DNA from: Cannabis sativa
Lineage: Eukaryota; Streptophyta; Magnoliopsida; Rosales; Cannabaceae
Assembly (NCBI RefSeq): GCF_029168945.1
Contig: NC_083607.1
Span: 42,393,257 to 42,457,256, forward strand
DNA: 64,000 nucleotides
Direction of reading: 5' to 3'
Shown here: positions 22,441-32,529 of the stretch, one piece after another
How positions within the stretch are numbered: position 1 is the stretch's first letter
How the letters are laid out: each line of letters opens with the position of its first letter
Program-made: the position numbers and the translations under genes
The notes under the pieces: generated by a model
The model's input: the letters and a program-made list of their open reading frames with translations, nothing else
Told to the model about the DNA's origin: nothing
Databases searched by the model: none

Positions 22441-24465
22441 TGTAATATCCCAGAAAATAAATAATATTTAAATGGACATATTTTATTAAATATGTAATTA
22501 CTTGGAAAATGAAGTAGGATTATGATCTTACTTAGATGAATTTTTGAGAAATTATTTAATGAAATACGTTATTTTGGGCCCGGTAATTGTGGAAATTTAG
22601 CTATGTGGTTAGCAATGTCACGACATTAAATGAAAGAATTATTTTAAGAATATCCCGGATTAAGTTAGAATTTTATTAGAATGTCGGATTGGAGAATTAG
22701 TAAAATTACCAAAATGCCCCTAGGGTTTTTTTTTAAAAAAATTTATGTGAGAGGGGTAAATTAGGAAGTCAAGAAAACTTTTTTGGTTTTTCCTCTTTTC
22801 TTTGCTGCTGCCTATTGTTATTTAAGGAAGGAAATTTTTAAAGAAAAAAAAAGAAAGCAAAGCATTTTAAAAAGAAAGGAGAAGCTTTCTTCCAAGGCAA
22901 GTAACCTATTTTTTTCTCAACCTTCTTCTCCTCTTCCTTCGAGCAAGTTGAACCAGCCACTAGAGGGATTGATTTGCTTCAGCCAACATCAATTTTCAGA
23001 GCTAAACTCCATCTTCAAGTTAACCTTGCACCCTAGGTAAGTTCATCCTTTTAGTTTTGATGTTTTCTTAGGTTTTCAAGCTAGGTTTGTTATTTTTTTT
23101 GAAAATTTTCAAAGCTGTAGGTTTAGTGAAGGTTTAGGTTTGTTATCCAAGTTGAATAAGGTCTGTTAATGCATGTTTGGATTGAATTCATGGCTGTTGG
23201 GATTGATTGGTGAGTGAGGAAGCTAAAAGAAATTTGATTTCTTCACTTGAGTGTGTGATTTTAAGCTAGAGATTGAACCATTGTGTTTTGCAGCTTAGGT
23301 TATGCCATATTTATGTTAATATACTGTTCTGGAAAGTTTGGTTAGGTTTGGAGGGGTTTTGGTTCGATTTTGGTGAAGAGGAACTTTTGTTCTGATGCAG
23401 AACCTGGTCGACCGGATGGGTTCGTATATCGTAACCTGGCCGACGGTTACTGCGAGGAGAATTTTTTCGGTTTGCGTTATGTTCGCTTTTGACCCGGGAG
23501 TTGAGTACTATCTCGTTTTAAATTAAATATGGGATGCTTGACCTAAATTGGGGTTGCTGGGAGTTAGGTTGCGTTTGATTTCTAAATTAGGGTTTTAATC
23601 CGGAACTTTGAGTTAAGGTATTTATTGTGTTTCAATTGTCGTGACATAGGACCGGGATTGCTTAGCTTGTTCTTCCACTCAGGTCGACCATACTTTTGAC
23701 TTCTGAATTAAGGTAAGAAAAGTGGTAAGCACCGTATGTGGTTAAAGATTAATGGGTGAATGGAAGTGGCCTTAATTATTATCATGATGCTGATTAAAAG
23801 TTTATTAAGCCTAGGTTATGACCTAGGGTTGGAAACGGTTATTACCGTTATGAGTAATTACTCTTGAAACCGCGGTTAGGTTTCTTACTTATCGTTTGCT
23901 TTATCGGGCAACGATAGTGACATATTCAAATTTCGTATGTAACGAGTGGTAAAAGTGGTACTTTATTAAGTACCAGGAATGTATGATGTTTAAGGGAATG
24001 CTTATTATTATCGAATAGTGAGTAAACATAATGGCATGAGAATAAGTTGATAATTATTTTCTTTCGATTATTGTTTTGATCACTTTCTTCGCCGAGTCTC
24101 GTGACTCACCGGTGCTTTATGGTGCAGGTAAAGGAAAGGCTAAAGTCGAACAACCATGAGTATGGTCGCAGCAGCAATGTACATACCGGCGCAGTGGCCC
24201 GGTTACGTGATGCTCTATTTTGATTGTATTTTGGAAAATATAAAGCTTATGTTGTAAAATACTTTGAAACCAGTTTGTAAATATTTTGAAAACAGGGGGA
24301 CCCCATAAATCATGTTACTTATCTTTTGTTAAACAATTTAAAGGTTGAGTTTTAACTATCAAAAATTTAATTACCCACACTTTTAGTATAATTACATCTT
24401 ATATAATTATTGGCATTTTAAATAAAGTGCACACACGTGGCGTCCCTGTTGGACAGGGCGTTACA
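22441..24465 (+). repeat. Gypsy 3' LTR
   Basis: TGTAATATCC to GGCGTTACA, 2025 bp, followed by the duplication CGTTC. Differences from the 5' LTR are not scattered evenly; they cluster at CG-rich sites near 23394-23455, 23930, 24088-24110 and 24170-24210. Confidence 0.93.
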
Positions 24466-24478
24466 CGTTCAACCATAA

Positions 24479-25081
24479 TCATTCACCATCATCACGAGAT
24501 GATATGATATCGTCCCCAACGGTGACATCAATAGGTGGTGGGGTGATTTGATGAATTTGGTCACTAAGCATGAGATCATCGCCATTAGACTCTTGATTAT
24601 CATAATCTTTTGGTTGTGTCGTCAAGACAACTGACCAGCGTGCATCTAATGGATCACTCATGTAAAACACTTGACTGGCTTGGGACGCCATTATAAACCT
24701 ATCGGACTTGTGTCCGATTCGATTCAAGTCCACCAACTTGAATCCAAATTTATCGTCTTTGACCCCATTATCACTCCTAATCCAATCACAAAGAAAAACA
24801 GGGATTCGAAAACTACTGTAATCTAATTTCTAAATTTCTTGAATTACACCGTAAAAAGACATGTCACATTCAATAGGGTTTTTGTCTTTTGAACTAGATA
24901 TTTGGAAAGCCTTAGCAACAATCATGACACCGCTATTTTGAGTTTTTCTAGATTTATCACGGGCTTGGGTGCAAAATTGAGTACTATTTATATAGTACGA
25001 TGGGAACTTGAGTACATCACATGAAGGACCTCGTGATATGCAAAGTAGTGTGTTGGACACACTACCCGGAGATTCACACAT
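24479..25081 (-). pseudogene. CACTA transposon DUF4216 region, with a nonsense codon
   Basis: The minus strand encodes DVLKFPSYYINSTQFCTQ, RKTQNSGVMIVA and FYGVIQEI, then a TAG at 24830-24832 where relatives have Trp, then KLDYSSFRIPVFLCDW and LVDLNRIGHKSDRFIMASQ, ending at 24479. This is the DUF4216 domain found in ORFs of plant CACTA (En/Spm) elements. The frame is otherwise open. The ORF ends 14 bp from the Gypsy target site. The domain's function is not established. Confidence 0.8.
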
Positions 25082-25199
25082 TTCTGTATATACCTATGAA
25101 CATAACAAGTTGATTAGTGAGTCAAGGTAAATCAACATATGATGCGTAGCAAAACATTAATGTTAATAGTACCTTGTTTTTTAATTATGTACTGAAATT

Positions 25200-25913
25200 T
25201 CGATAATGTTCATCTTGTACCCATTTTTGATTTCGTGCCTTAGTCGGATTAGTAGTCTTCAATGGATTTATTTTAGTTTGAATTGATATTATTAATATGT
25301 TGTAACAATGAAAAATTAACTTAAACTTACTCAATGTACGGTTGGACAACATCAGCATTTTGCAACACAAGCCGGTGGGCTTCTTCACAATCAGCTCGGC
25401 TCACACCACAAACAGAAAAACCCCTACCCCCCTGCTTATTTCCCTATCGACCTGAGTAGAGCGAGAGCCAACAGTGGTAACCTCTGACAAGTAGTCTAAG
25501 CAGAATTCAATCGTCTCTTCAACGATGTATGATTCAACAATACAACCCTCAGGCCTACTTCTATTTCTGACATAACCCTTCAAGATTTTCATGTATCGTT
25601 CGAATGGGTACATCCATCTCAAGTACACAGGTCCACATAACTTTACCTCTCTCACCAAATGCACTGTTAGGTGAACCATTATGTCGAAAAAGGAAGGCGG
25701 GAAAAATTGTTCCAAGTAACACAAAACTTCTATAATTTCTATCTTGAGATTCTGTAACTTAGGCACATCAACCACTTTACAGAAAAGAGATTTGAAGAAC
25801 AAACACAATCTCGTAATTGCATATCTAACTTTCTTTGGCAACACAGAACGGATACTCACTGGTAGAATATGTTGAATCAATATATGATGATCGTGAGATT
25901 TCAGACCACTCAA
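25200..25913 (-). pseudogene. CACTA transposon DUF4218 region
   Basis: The minus strand from 25913 encodes SGLKSHDHHILIQHILPV, FFPPSFFDIMVHLTVHLV, GPVYLRWMYPFERYMKIL and RPEGCIVESYIVEETIEF, a clear DUF4218 domain of CACTA transposases. The frame breaks near 25420. The domain resumes with EEAHRLVLQNADVVQPYIE, followed by a GTAAGT donor near 25347 and, after a short AT-rich intron, KARNQKWVQDEHYRNFS near 25200-25250. This belongs to the same transposase as the upstream Transposase_21 segment, with only ~20 bp and a frame break between them. Confidence 0.82.
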
Positions 25914-25935
25914 AATTAATTTTTTTCATATCTAT

Positions 25936-26802
25936 TCAATCAGAGACATTTGAGGAGTACCCTTCAGGTACTTTCACCTGGGAGATAGAACCGCACAAAG
26001 ATTGTTTTTCTGCTTTAGTTAGAGCATGACAAGCTGGTGGTAAGAACGTTCGTCGACCAACAACTTGTGGGTGTAAATTGGAACGAATCCCTAACTCTTT
26101 CAAATCTAAGCGGGATTTGATTCCATCTTTGCTACGCCCAGGAATATTGAACAAGGTATTAAGCAAGCTGTCTGACACATTTTTCTCGATGTGCATCACA
26201 TCCAGATTATGACGTATCAACAAATGCTTCCAATACTCGAGCTCAAAAAATATTGACTTCTTCTTCCATGGCCCTTGAGGTTCATTTGCAACAACGTCGC
26301 TTTTCTCACGACGACCTTTTCTTTTCTTTGGATTTGCTTTTCGCTTTCCAAGGTGGAATTGAACTTTATTCAACTTTTCTAACACTTGTTCCCCTAGCAA
26401 AGGTGGCGGTGGCAATCCAAATTCTTGCTTACCGTCAAATGCTTTTTTCCAAGTGCGAAACACATGTTCTTTTGGCAAAAACCTTTGGTGTCCCATGTAA
26501 CACATCTTCTTCGAGTGTTTTAAATACATAGAACAAGTTCTCTCCTCACAAATAGGACATGCTTTGTACCCTTTCACACTGTATCCAGAAAGATTTCCGA
26601 AAGCTGGAAAATCATTAATGGTCCACAGTAATATGGCTTTAAGATTGAACACTTCTTTCCTAAAGGCATCGTAAGCAGAAACACCCTCATGCCACAATCG
26701 ACTCAAATCATCAACTAGAGGGGCTAAGTACACATCAATGTCATTACCAGGCTGTGAAGGGCCTGATATCAACAGTGTAAGCATAGTGAACTTCCTCTTC
26801 AT
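25936..26802 (-). pseudogene. CACTA transposase, Transposase_21 (tnp2) domain, 5'-truncated
   Basis: A 288-codon open frame starts at an internal MKRKFTMLTLLISGP and continues with GNDIDVYLAPLVDDL, LWTINDFPAFGNLSGYSVKG, ACPICEERTCS (a Cys pair typical of the family), FLPKEHVFR and HNLDVMHIEKNVSDSLLNT. This is the tnp2/Transposase_21 catalytic region of En/Spm-type elements, which cut CACTA ends. The upstream N-terminal part is absent: just past 26802 the sequence changes to the leader of a plus-strand Copia, with an in-frame stop. No CACTA terminal repeats were found nearby. Confidence 0.85.
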
Positions 26803-27334
26803 TATAGTTTAGAATCCCTATTGAATTTGTATTATTTACATACTAAGGATATATAAATATTCAGTTTATTATATATTTGGAACAATTTAATTCAAATTTT
26901 GGTGTTGATTATGACTAATATTTTGAGTAAATTGATTGAAACAATATGTCGCCAAAGTGACCTCTTTTGTGTAGATTAATTTATTTAAATATTAGGATGG
27001 TTGTGTGTTTGTAATTGATGCTTATATTGACTAGCCCAAAGGTAAGTGAATATTTTGCTAGATTTCAAACATACTTGTGGCGATAAATGTGTGACAATTA
27101 TAAGGTATTTTGTGTGAGCAATACGTTAGTCCAAAGATTAACCTGTTGTTTGGCACAGTTTTTATTGTCAATATTTGATTGCTACACCAAGAGTGCCGCT
27201 TACAGTTAATATTACTGTCCAAAGACTTGATATTAATGTGTGTTTGGTATCTTGAGATGGGATTAACCAATTTTTGAATTTATTGTTTAATTATGCATAT
27301 TAATGTGAGCTTGTTTTATTTGTTCTATATTCAG

Positions 27335-28120
27335 CTAGTTCATCTTCTGCTGCCTCAATATCTGCTAACATTAATTCTATTCCTATGCTTAATGGGACCA
27401 ATTTCAAGGATTGGAAAAGGAACCTACTTATAGTTCTGGGATGTATGGATTTAGAACATGCACTAAGGTATGAACAACTTGCACCTCTCACTAAGGAAAG
27501 TTTCCATGATGATAAAAGGGAATTTGAGAGGTGGGATCGTTCAAAAATCGCATGAGTCTAATGATTATGAAACACAGCATTCCAGAAGCCTTTTGGGGCA
27601 CCGAATCCAAAGGAGTTACTATGGCTAAGAATTTCCTTGAACAAATTGAAGAACGTTTTGCTAAAAACGATAAGGTTGAAATGACAACACTTCTTGGTTC
27701 TTTAATGAACATGAAGTATAAGGGTCAAGGAAATGTAAGGGAGTACATTATGGAAATGCATCATATTGTCTCAAGATTAAGGACACTTAAGATTGAGCTT
27801 TCGGATGATGTACTTGTACTCATGGTTTTGTTAACGCTTCCTCCACAGTTTAACCAATTTAAAATTAGTTACAACTGTCAAAAGGAGAAATGGACTCTCA
27901 ACGAGCTTATTTCTCATTGTGTGCAAGAGGAAGAAAGGTTGAAAAAGGACAAAATCGAAAGTGCCCATTTGGCCACTACTCCTAAGGATAAAGGCAAGAA
28001 AAAAAAAAGAAATTTGAGAATGAAGCTGCTAAGGGTCTAGTTCCAAAGAAACAACAACATGATTCTAAGGGTTGTTTCTTTTGTAACCAACCTGGACATG
28101 TGAAGAAAGATTGTGCCAAA
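27335..28120 (+). pseudogene. Copia C gag
   Basis: The reading frame starts after TTCAG at 27334 with SSSSAASISANINSIPML and the gag signature NGTNFKDWKRNLLIVL. There is no ATG at the natural N-terminus; an ATG in the LTR (31730) would splice in frame to this point (see findings). One frame break occurs in an A-run at about 27541. The capsid then continues (ESKGVTMAKNFLEQIEERF, LTLPPQFNQFKISYN) to a second break near 28020. A zinc knuckle C-F-F-C-X4-H-X4-C lies at 28073-28114. Role: nucleocapsid. Confidence 0.82.
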
Positions 28121-29066
28121 TATCACGCATGGCGTGTAAAGAAAGGTACTAATCTTGCTTTGGTCTGTTCCGAGGTTAATTTAGTTTCAGTACCTAGAAA
28201 CACTTGGTGGATAGATTCTGGTGCTACTACTCACATAAGTGTTTCTATGCAGGGTTGCCTGAGCTACCGAAAGCCAAGTGATGATGAAAGATACATCTTT
28301 GTGGGCGATGGTCAATCGGTGGAAGTGGAAGCAATTGGACATTTTAGATTGTTATTAGGAACTGGTTTTTATTTGGATTTGAAAGACACTTTTGTTGTGC
28401 CGTCTTTTAGACGAAATTTAGTTTCTGTTTCTTTGTTGGACAAATTTGGATATTGTTGTTCATTTGGAAACAATCAGTTTACTTTGTCTTTAAATTCAAA
28501 TATTATTGGAACTGGTTATTTAAATACTTATGACAATCTTTATTTGCTAGAAACAATTGCATCCTATAATGAAATTTTGCATGTGGAATCACGAGGTACT
28601 AAACGCAAATTAAATAAAGAAATTCAGCGTCATTATGGCATAAACGCTTAGGTCATATCTCAAGAGGTAGAATTGAGCGTCTTGTGTCTGATGACATTTT
28701 AGAGTCTCTTGACTTTCACAGATTTCAATGTCTGTGTAGATTGTATCTAGGGAAAACAGACCAAAACTAAGAGATTAGGTGCCAATAAAGATTAGGTCCC
28801 TCTGGGGAGAAGCATTAAAGACAACAGCTTACATTTTGAATAGAGGACCAAGTAAAGCAGTTGCAAAAACACCTTATGAGCTTTGGACAGGTCGAAAGCC
28901 TAGTCTAAAGAATTTCCACATTTGGGGATGTCTAGCTGAGACAAGGCCTTATAGGCCACATGAAAATAAATTGGACTCCAAAACAGTTAGCAGCTACTTT
29001 ATTGGTTATTCTACGCGATCTAGGGGCTATAAGTTTTATGATCCCACTGTCAGAAATATTTTTTAG
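28121..29066 (+). pseudogene. Copia C protease and gutted integrase
   Basis: Aspartic protease with WWIDSGATTHISV near 28206 (catalytic D-S-G intact) continues to about 28620 (RRNLVSVSLLDKFGY). The integrase zinc region (LWHKRLGHISRGRIERL from about 28635) is out of frame and degraded. The sequence then jumps near 28785 straight to LWGEALKTTAYILNRGPS, the end of the integrase region. The D-D-35-E catalytic core (about 150-200 residues) is gone. A TAG at 29064-29066 interrupts the following linker. Confidence 0.82.
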
Positions 29067-29085
29067 ACGGGAATCGTAACATTTT

Positions 29086-30999
29086 TTGAGGATGTTGAAT
29101 TTGGGGGGGAGAAATAAGGTTAGAGACATTGCTTTTGAGGAGGAATTGAATTCAAACTCAGTTCCTACTATCATTTTAGACAATGTTCAGGCTTCCACAC
29201 CTGTCATTGATCAAGAAATGAATTTGGAACCTCAACAAGACAATGTTGAACAATTCCCAAATCAAGATGAGGCTATTGTTCCAGAAGAACAAATTCAACA
29301 CCCTCAAGAACAAGAGCCATTAAGGAGATCCACAAGAGAGAGAAGAAATGCTATTTCAGATGACTATTTTGTATTTCTTCAAGAACATGAGGATGAAATT
29401 GGAATGATGGAAGATGATCCAATCAACTTGCATCAGGCCATGAAAAGTTCTAACTCTCAAAAGTGGATTGATGCCATGGATGAAGAGAATAAGTCTATGC
29501 AAGACAATAAAGTTTGGGAAGTTGTCCCATTACCAGAAGGTGTAAAGCCAATTAGTTGTAAGTGGATACTTAAAACCAAGAAGGATGAATATGGTAATGT
29601 GGTGAGATTTAAGGCACGTCTTGTAGCAAAAGGCTATACTCAAAAACAAGGCATTGATTATACAGAGACTTTCTCTCCGGTTTCATCGAAAGACTCTTTT
29701 AGGATAATGTTGGCACTTGTTGCTCATTTTGACCTTGAGTTACATCAGATGGATGTTAAAACAGCGTTTCTCAATGGCGACATTGATGAGACAATTTATA
29801 TGGAGCAACCAGAAAACTTTGTGGTTGGTGACCCAAAGAATATGGTTTGCAAATTAAAGAAATCTATCTATGAACTCAAGCAAGCTTCTCGTCAATGGTA
29901 TCACAAGTTTCATCAAGTAATTATCTCATTTGGTTTTGAGATGAATATTATTGATGATTGTGTATATCACAAGTTCAGTGGGAGTAAATACATATTTCTG
30001 GTTCTATATGTCGATGACATATTGCTTGCCACTAATGATATAGGCTTATTGCACGAAACCAAGAGATTTTTATCTAAGCAATTTGAGATGAAAGATCTTG
30101 GTGACGCCTCTTTTGTATTAGGAATTCAAATACGTCGAGATCGTTCTCGGGGTATTCTTGGATTATCACAAAAGTGCTATATCGAAAAAGTACTCAAAAG
30201 ATTTGGCATGCAAGATTGTAGACCAGGTGATACCCCTGTTGCTAAAGGAGACAAATTTAGTCTTAGACAATGCCCTAAAAGCAGCCTTGAAATTCAGGAA
30301 ATGAAAAAGATTCCCTATGCATCAGTTGTAGGGAGTCTAATGTATCTTCAGGTATGTACGCGTCCAGATATTGCGTACATTGTTGGGATGTTAGGCAGAT
30401 ATTTAAGCAACCCTGGTATGGACCATTGGATAGCAGCCAAGAGGGTTATGAGGTATCTTCAGAGAACAAAAGATTACATGCTCACATACAAGAAATCAGA
30501 TCATTTGGAGGTCGTAAGGTATTCTGATTTTGATTTCGGTGGATGCCAAGATAGCAGAAGGTCTACATCAGGCTACATTTTTCTATTAGCTGGAGGAGCT
30601 ATATCTTGGAAAAGTGTCAAACAGACACTTATAGCTTCTTCCACTATGGCGGCAGAATTTGTAGTGTGTTATGAGGCATCAAATCAGGGAATATGGCTGA
30701 GAAACTTTGTCACTGGGCTGCGTATTTTGGAGAATGTAGAAAGACCACTTAAGATATTTTGTGACAATAAATCAGTAGTGCTGTATTCCGATAACAATAG
30801 GAGCTCATCCAAGTCGAAGCATATTGACATAAAGTTCCTAGTTGTGAAAGAAAGAGTGCAGAGTGGACAGATATCCATAGAGCACATTGGGACAAACTCC
30901 ATGATAGCGGATCCGCTCACAAAAGGATTACCACTCAAGGTCTTTCATGAGCACACTGCTCATATGAGTGTAGTATTACTTGAAGATATCATGATTTAG
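29086..30999 (+). CDS. Copia C reverse transcriptase and RNase H, long open frame
   Basis: 637 codons, open to the natural stop TAG. It starts by frame change at a G-run (29102-29107), so the ATG is not the true start. RT: KWILKTKKDEYGNVVRFKA, LVAKGYTQKQGIDYTETFSP, MDVKTAFLNGDI and the catalytic YVDD at 30007-30018. RNase H: STSGYIFLLAGGA, SSTMAAEF, FCDNKSVVLYSD and SKHIDIKFLVVKE. The first RNase H Asp lies in YSDFDFGG, where most relatives have YSDADWGG. Typical Copia arrangement; it cannot act as an autonomous polyprotein because of the upstream deletion. Confidence 0.88.
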   Translation: MRMLNLGGRNKVRDIAFEEELNSNSVPTIILDNVQASTPVIDQEMNLEPQQDNVEQFPNQDEAIVPEEQIQHPQEQEPLRRSTRERRNAISDDYFVFLQEHEDEIGMMEDDPINLHQAMKSSNSQKWIDAMDEENKSMQDNKVWEVVPLPEGVKPISCKWILKTKKDEYGNVVRFKARLVAKGYTQKQGIDYTETFSPVSSKDSFRIMLALVAHFDLELHQMDVKTAFLNGDIDETIYMEQPENFVVGDPKNMVCKLKKSIYELKQASRQWYHKFHQVIISFGFEMNIIDDCVYHKFSGSKYIFLVLYVDDILLATNDIGLLHETKRFLSKQFEMKDLGDASFVLGIQIRRDRSRGILGLSQKCYIEKVLKRFGMQDCRPGDTPVAKGDKFSLRQCPKSSLEIQEMKKIPYASVVGSLMYLQVCTRPDIAYIVGMLGRYLSNPGMDHWIAAKRVMRYLQRTKDYMLTYKKSDHLEVVRYSDFDFGGCQDSRRSTSGYIFLLAGGAISWKSVKQTLIASSTMAAEFVVCYEASNQGIWLRNFVTGLRILENVERPLKIFCDNKSVVLYSDNNRSSSKSKHIDIKFLVVKERVQSGQISIEHIGTNSMIADPLTKGLPLKVFHEHTAHMSVVLLEDIMI

Positions 31000-31400
31000 T
31001 AGGAGTTTGTATTTTCTTTGCTTTATGTTTGTTTAAGACATTTATGTATTTGGTTATTTTCTGATCAGAAATAAAGTTTTCAGTTTATTCACTCTGTTTT
31101 GTTATGTTAAAGTCTGACCTCACTTTAATTTATGGAGGACCAGTTGGAAATAGGCATGTTCGGTTCACATTGCATGTAATTTCTATGCTACACATCCATG
31201 ATTGATCTATGTCATTTGGCTATATTTGTATATGTGACCATTGATGGGTTTAGTCATGATTGATATGACGAAAATCGCTTTGATCCTATATGGGTATAGT
31301 TGATGGACGAGATTGTTGTGAATACCTTTACATAATAGCAAATTTTGAGCTCATAAGGTTATACATTTATAAGGTAACATATGTCGCCCAAGTGGGAGAT

Positions 31401-31889
31401 TGTTAGATTAAAATCCTATTGTGCGCACATATGTATAATGTATATGCTATTATAAAGTGTGATACAAAATTAAGTGACCAATTATGTTATGGGTATCAAA
31501 AGGGTATTAAATTGTCATGGAAATAATGTGTAGATACCATAAGTTAGTTTATAATTTGTTGAGGGACCAAACTATAAATACCCAAAACTCATTCTAAGAT
31601 GAGTCTATAAATAGGTAGGGTCCCTGAAAAACACTAGGGTTTCTGTATTCTCTTCTTCCCCATCAGAGAAAATACTTTAGAAAATAGTGTATTCTTGGAA
31701 GATCAAAACCTTCTCTGCAATCTCCAACAATGGCTTCAGGTTAGTGCTTCCGCTTATATTTTATCATCTTCTTCTTCTTTAATTTAGCAAAGGTTATTTA
31801 TGATTTAGGGTTTTCTATATTGAAGCAGTTTAGGAATATGTTTAGATCTGTGATTTATATATTTCTTAAGTGTTTTATAAACCCTAACA
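31401..31889 (+). repeat. Copia C 3' LTR (489 bp) with gag start codon
   Basis: The PPT AAGTGGGAGAT at 31390-31400 precedes TGTTAGATTAAAATCC; the LTR ends ACCCTAACA. The terminal repeats TGTTAG/CTAACA are perfect. TATA boxes CTATAAATA lie near 31572 and 31605. ATGGCTTCAG followed by the donor GTTAGTG is at 31730-31744. Between the RNase H stop (30999) and the PPT there are about 390 bp of non-coding 3' UTR. Confidence 0.85.
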
Positions 31890-32128
31890 ATAATATATAA
31901 CATGTATATATGAGTAATATATATTATATATGTAGAGCATGTGATATAATATATAGTGAAATTAAATATGTAGAAATAATTATTTCTATGTATTTATATA
32001 AGACATGCATATATAATATATTTCATATGCATATTAAAGTGTATATATATGTTATATATGTGTGAGGTATATAACATATATAGTTGTGTAATTAATGTAC
32101 ATATTATGTGTACATGATATATATCTAT
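31890..32128. other. TA-rich low-complexity stretch
   Basis: ATATAT-type sequence with many near-palindromic runs such as ATATATTATATATG. No gene is seen. Similar sequence resumes after the MITE at 32530. Confidence 0.6.
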
Positions 32129-32529
32129 GGATCATTTCTTAATGGGTATTACCCATGAATGGTTACTAAACAAATTTAACTATAAATATTAATTTTAAAA
32201 ATATTAAATCATCAAATTTTGATTTAATAACGAATAATAAAAGAGAAATTTGAATTTTTACACTTAGTTTAATTACTTAATTAAAAAAAATATCATTTTT
32301 TACACTATATTAAAAATATGTTTGTATACAAAATACTTAAGCCAAATTCAATTTTTTTTTTGTCAAAAAACTTTTTTTCTTAATTTTTTTTGCAACCGAT
32401 GGAACAATCCCAATTCATATAATATAAAAATGAGAGAGATTTTTTTAACTAGATAAAAAAAATTAAGCATAAAAACTCAATTTTTTCTAATTTTACCCAT
32501 TCATGGGTAATACCCATTAAGAGTGCACC
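32129..32529. mobile_element. AT-rich MITE, copy 3
   Basis: The left end CTTAATGGGTATTACCCATG and the right end CATGGGTAATACCCATTAAG form near-perfect inverted repeats. This is the best-preserved copy of the family seen at 12397 and 12823. 401 bp, non-coding. Flanks are TA-rich and no certain duplication can be read. Confidence 0.78.

Larger units (their letters stand above)
15608..24465 (+). mobile_element. Ty3/Gypsy chromovirus (Tekay/Del-like), near-complete, with 5-bp TSD
   Basis: LTRs are at 15608-17631 and 22441-24465. There is a PBS at 17635, gag, protease, RT, RNase H, integrase, a C-terminal chromodomain-like segment and a PPT. The perfect target duplication CGTTC flanks it at 15603-15607 and 24466-24470. 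The order PR-RT-RH-IN-chromodomain and the long LTRs fit the Tekay/Del clade of plant chromoviruses. The LTRs are identical over long runs, so the insertion is recent, yet the coding region has at least ten frame breaks. It was inserted between a Copia fragment (left) and a CACTA transposase remnant (right). Confidence 0.93.
26803..31889 (+). mobile_element. Copia element C, 5'-truncated, internally deleted
   Basis: Contains leader, gag, protease, part of integrase, RT, RNase H and 3' LTR (31401-31889). The 5' LTR and PBS are missing; the element meets the CACTA remnant near 26802. The integrase catalytic core is deleted near 28785. The leader (26803-27334, non-coding, AT-rich) ends in a splice-acceptor-like TATATTCAG. 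No duplication could be tested because the left end is lost. Confidence 0.85.
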
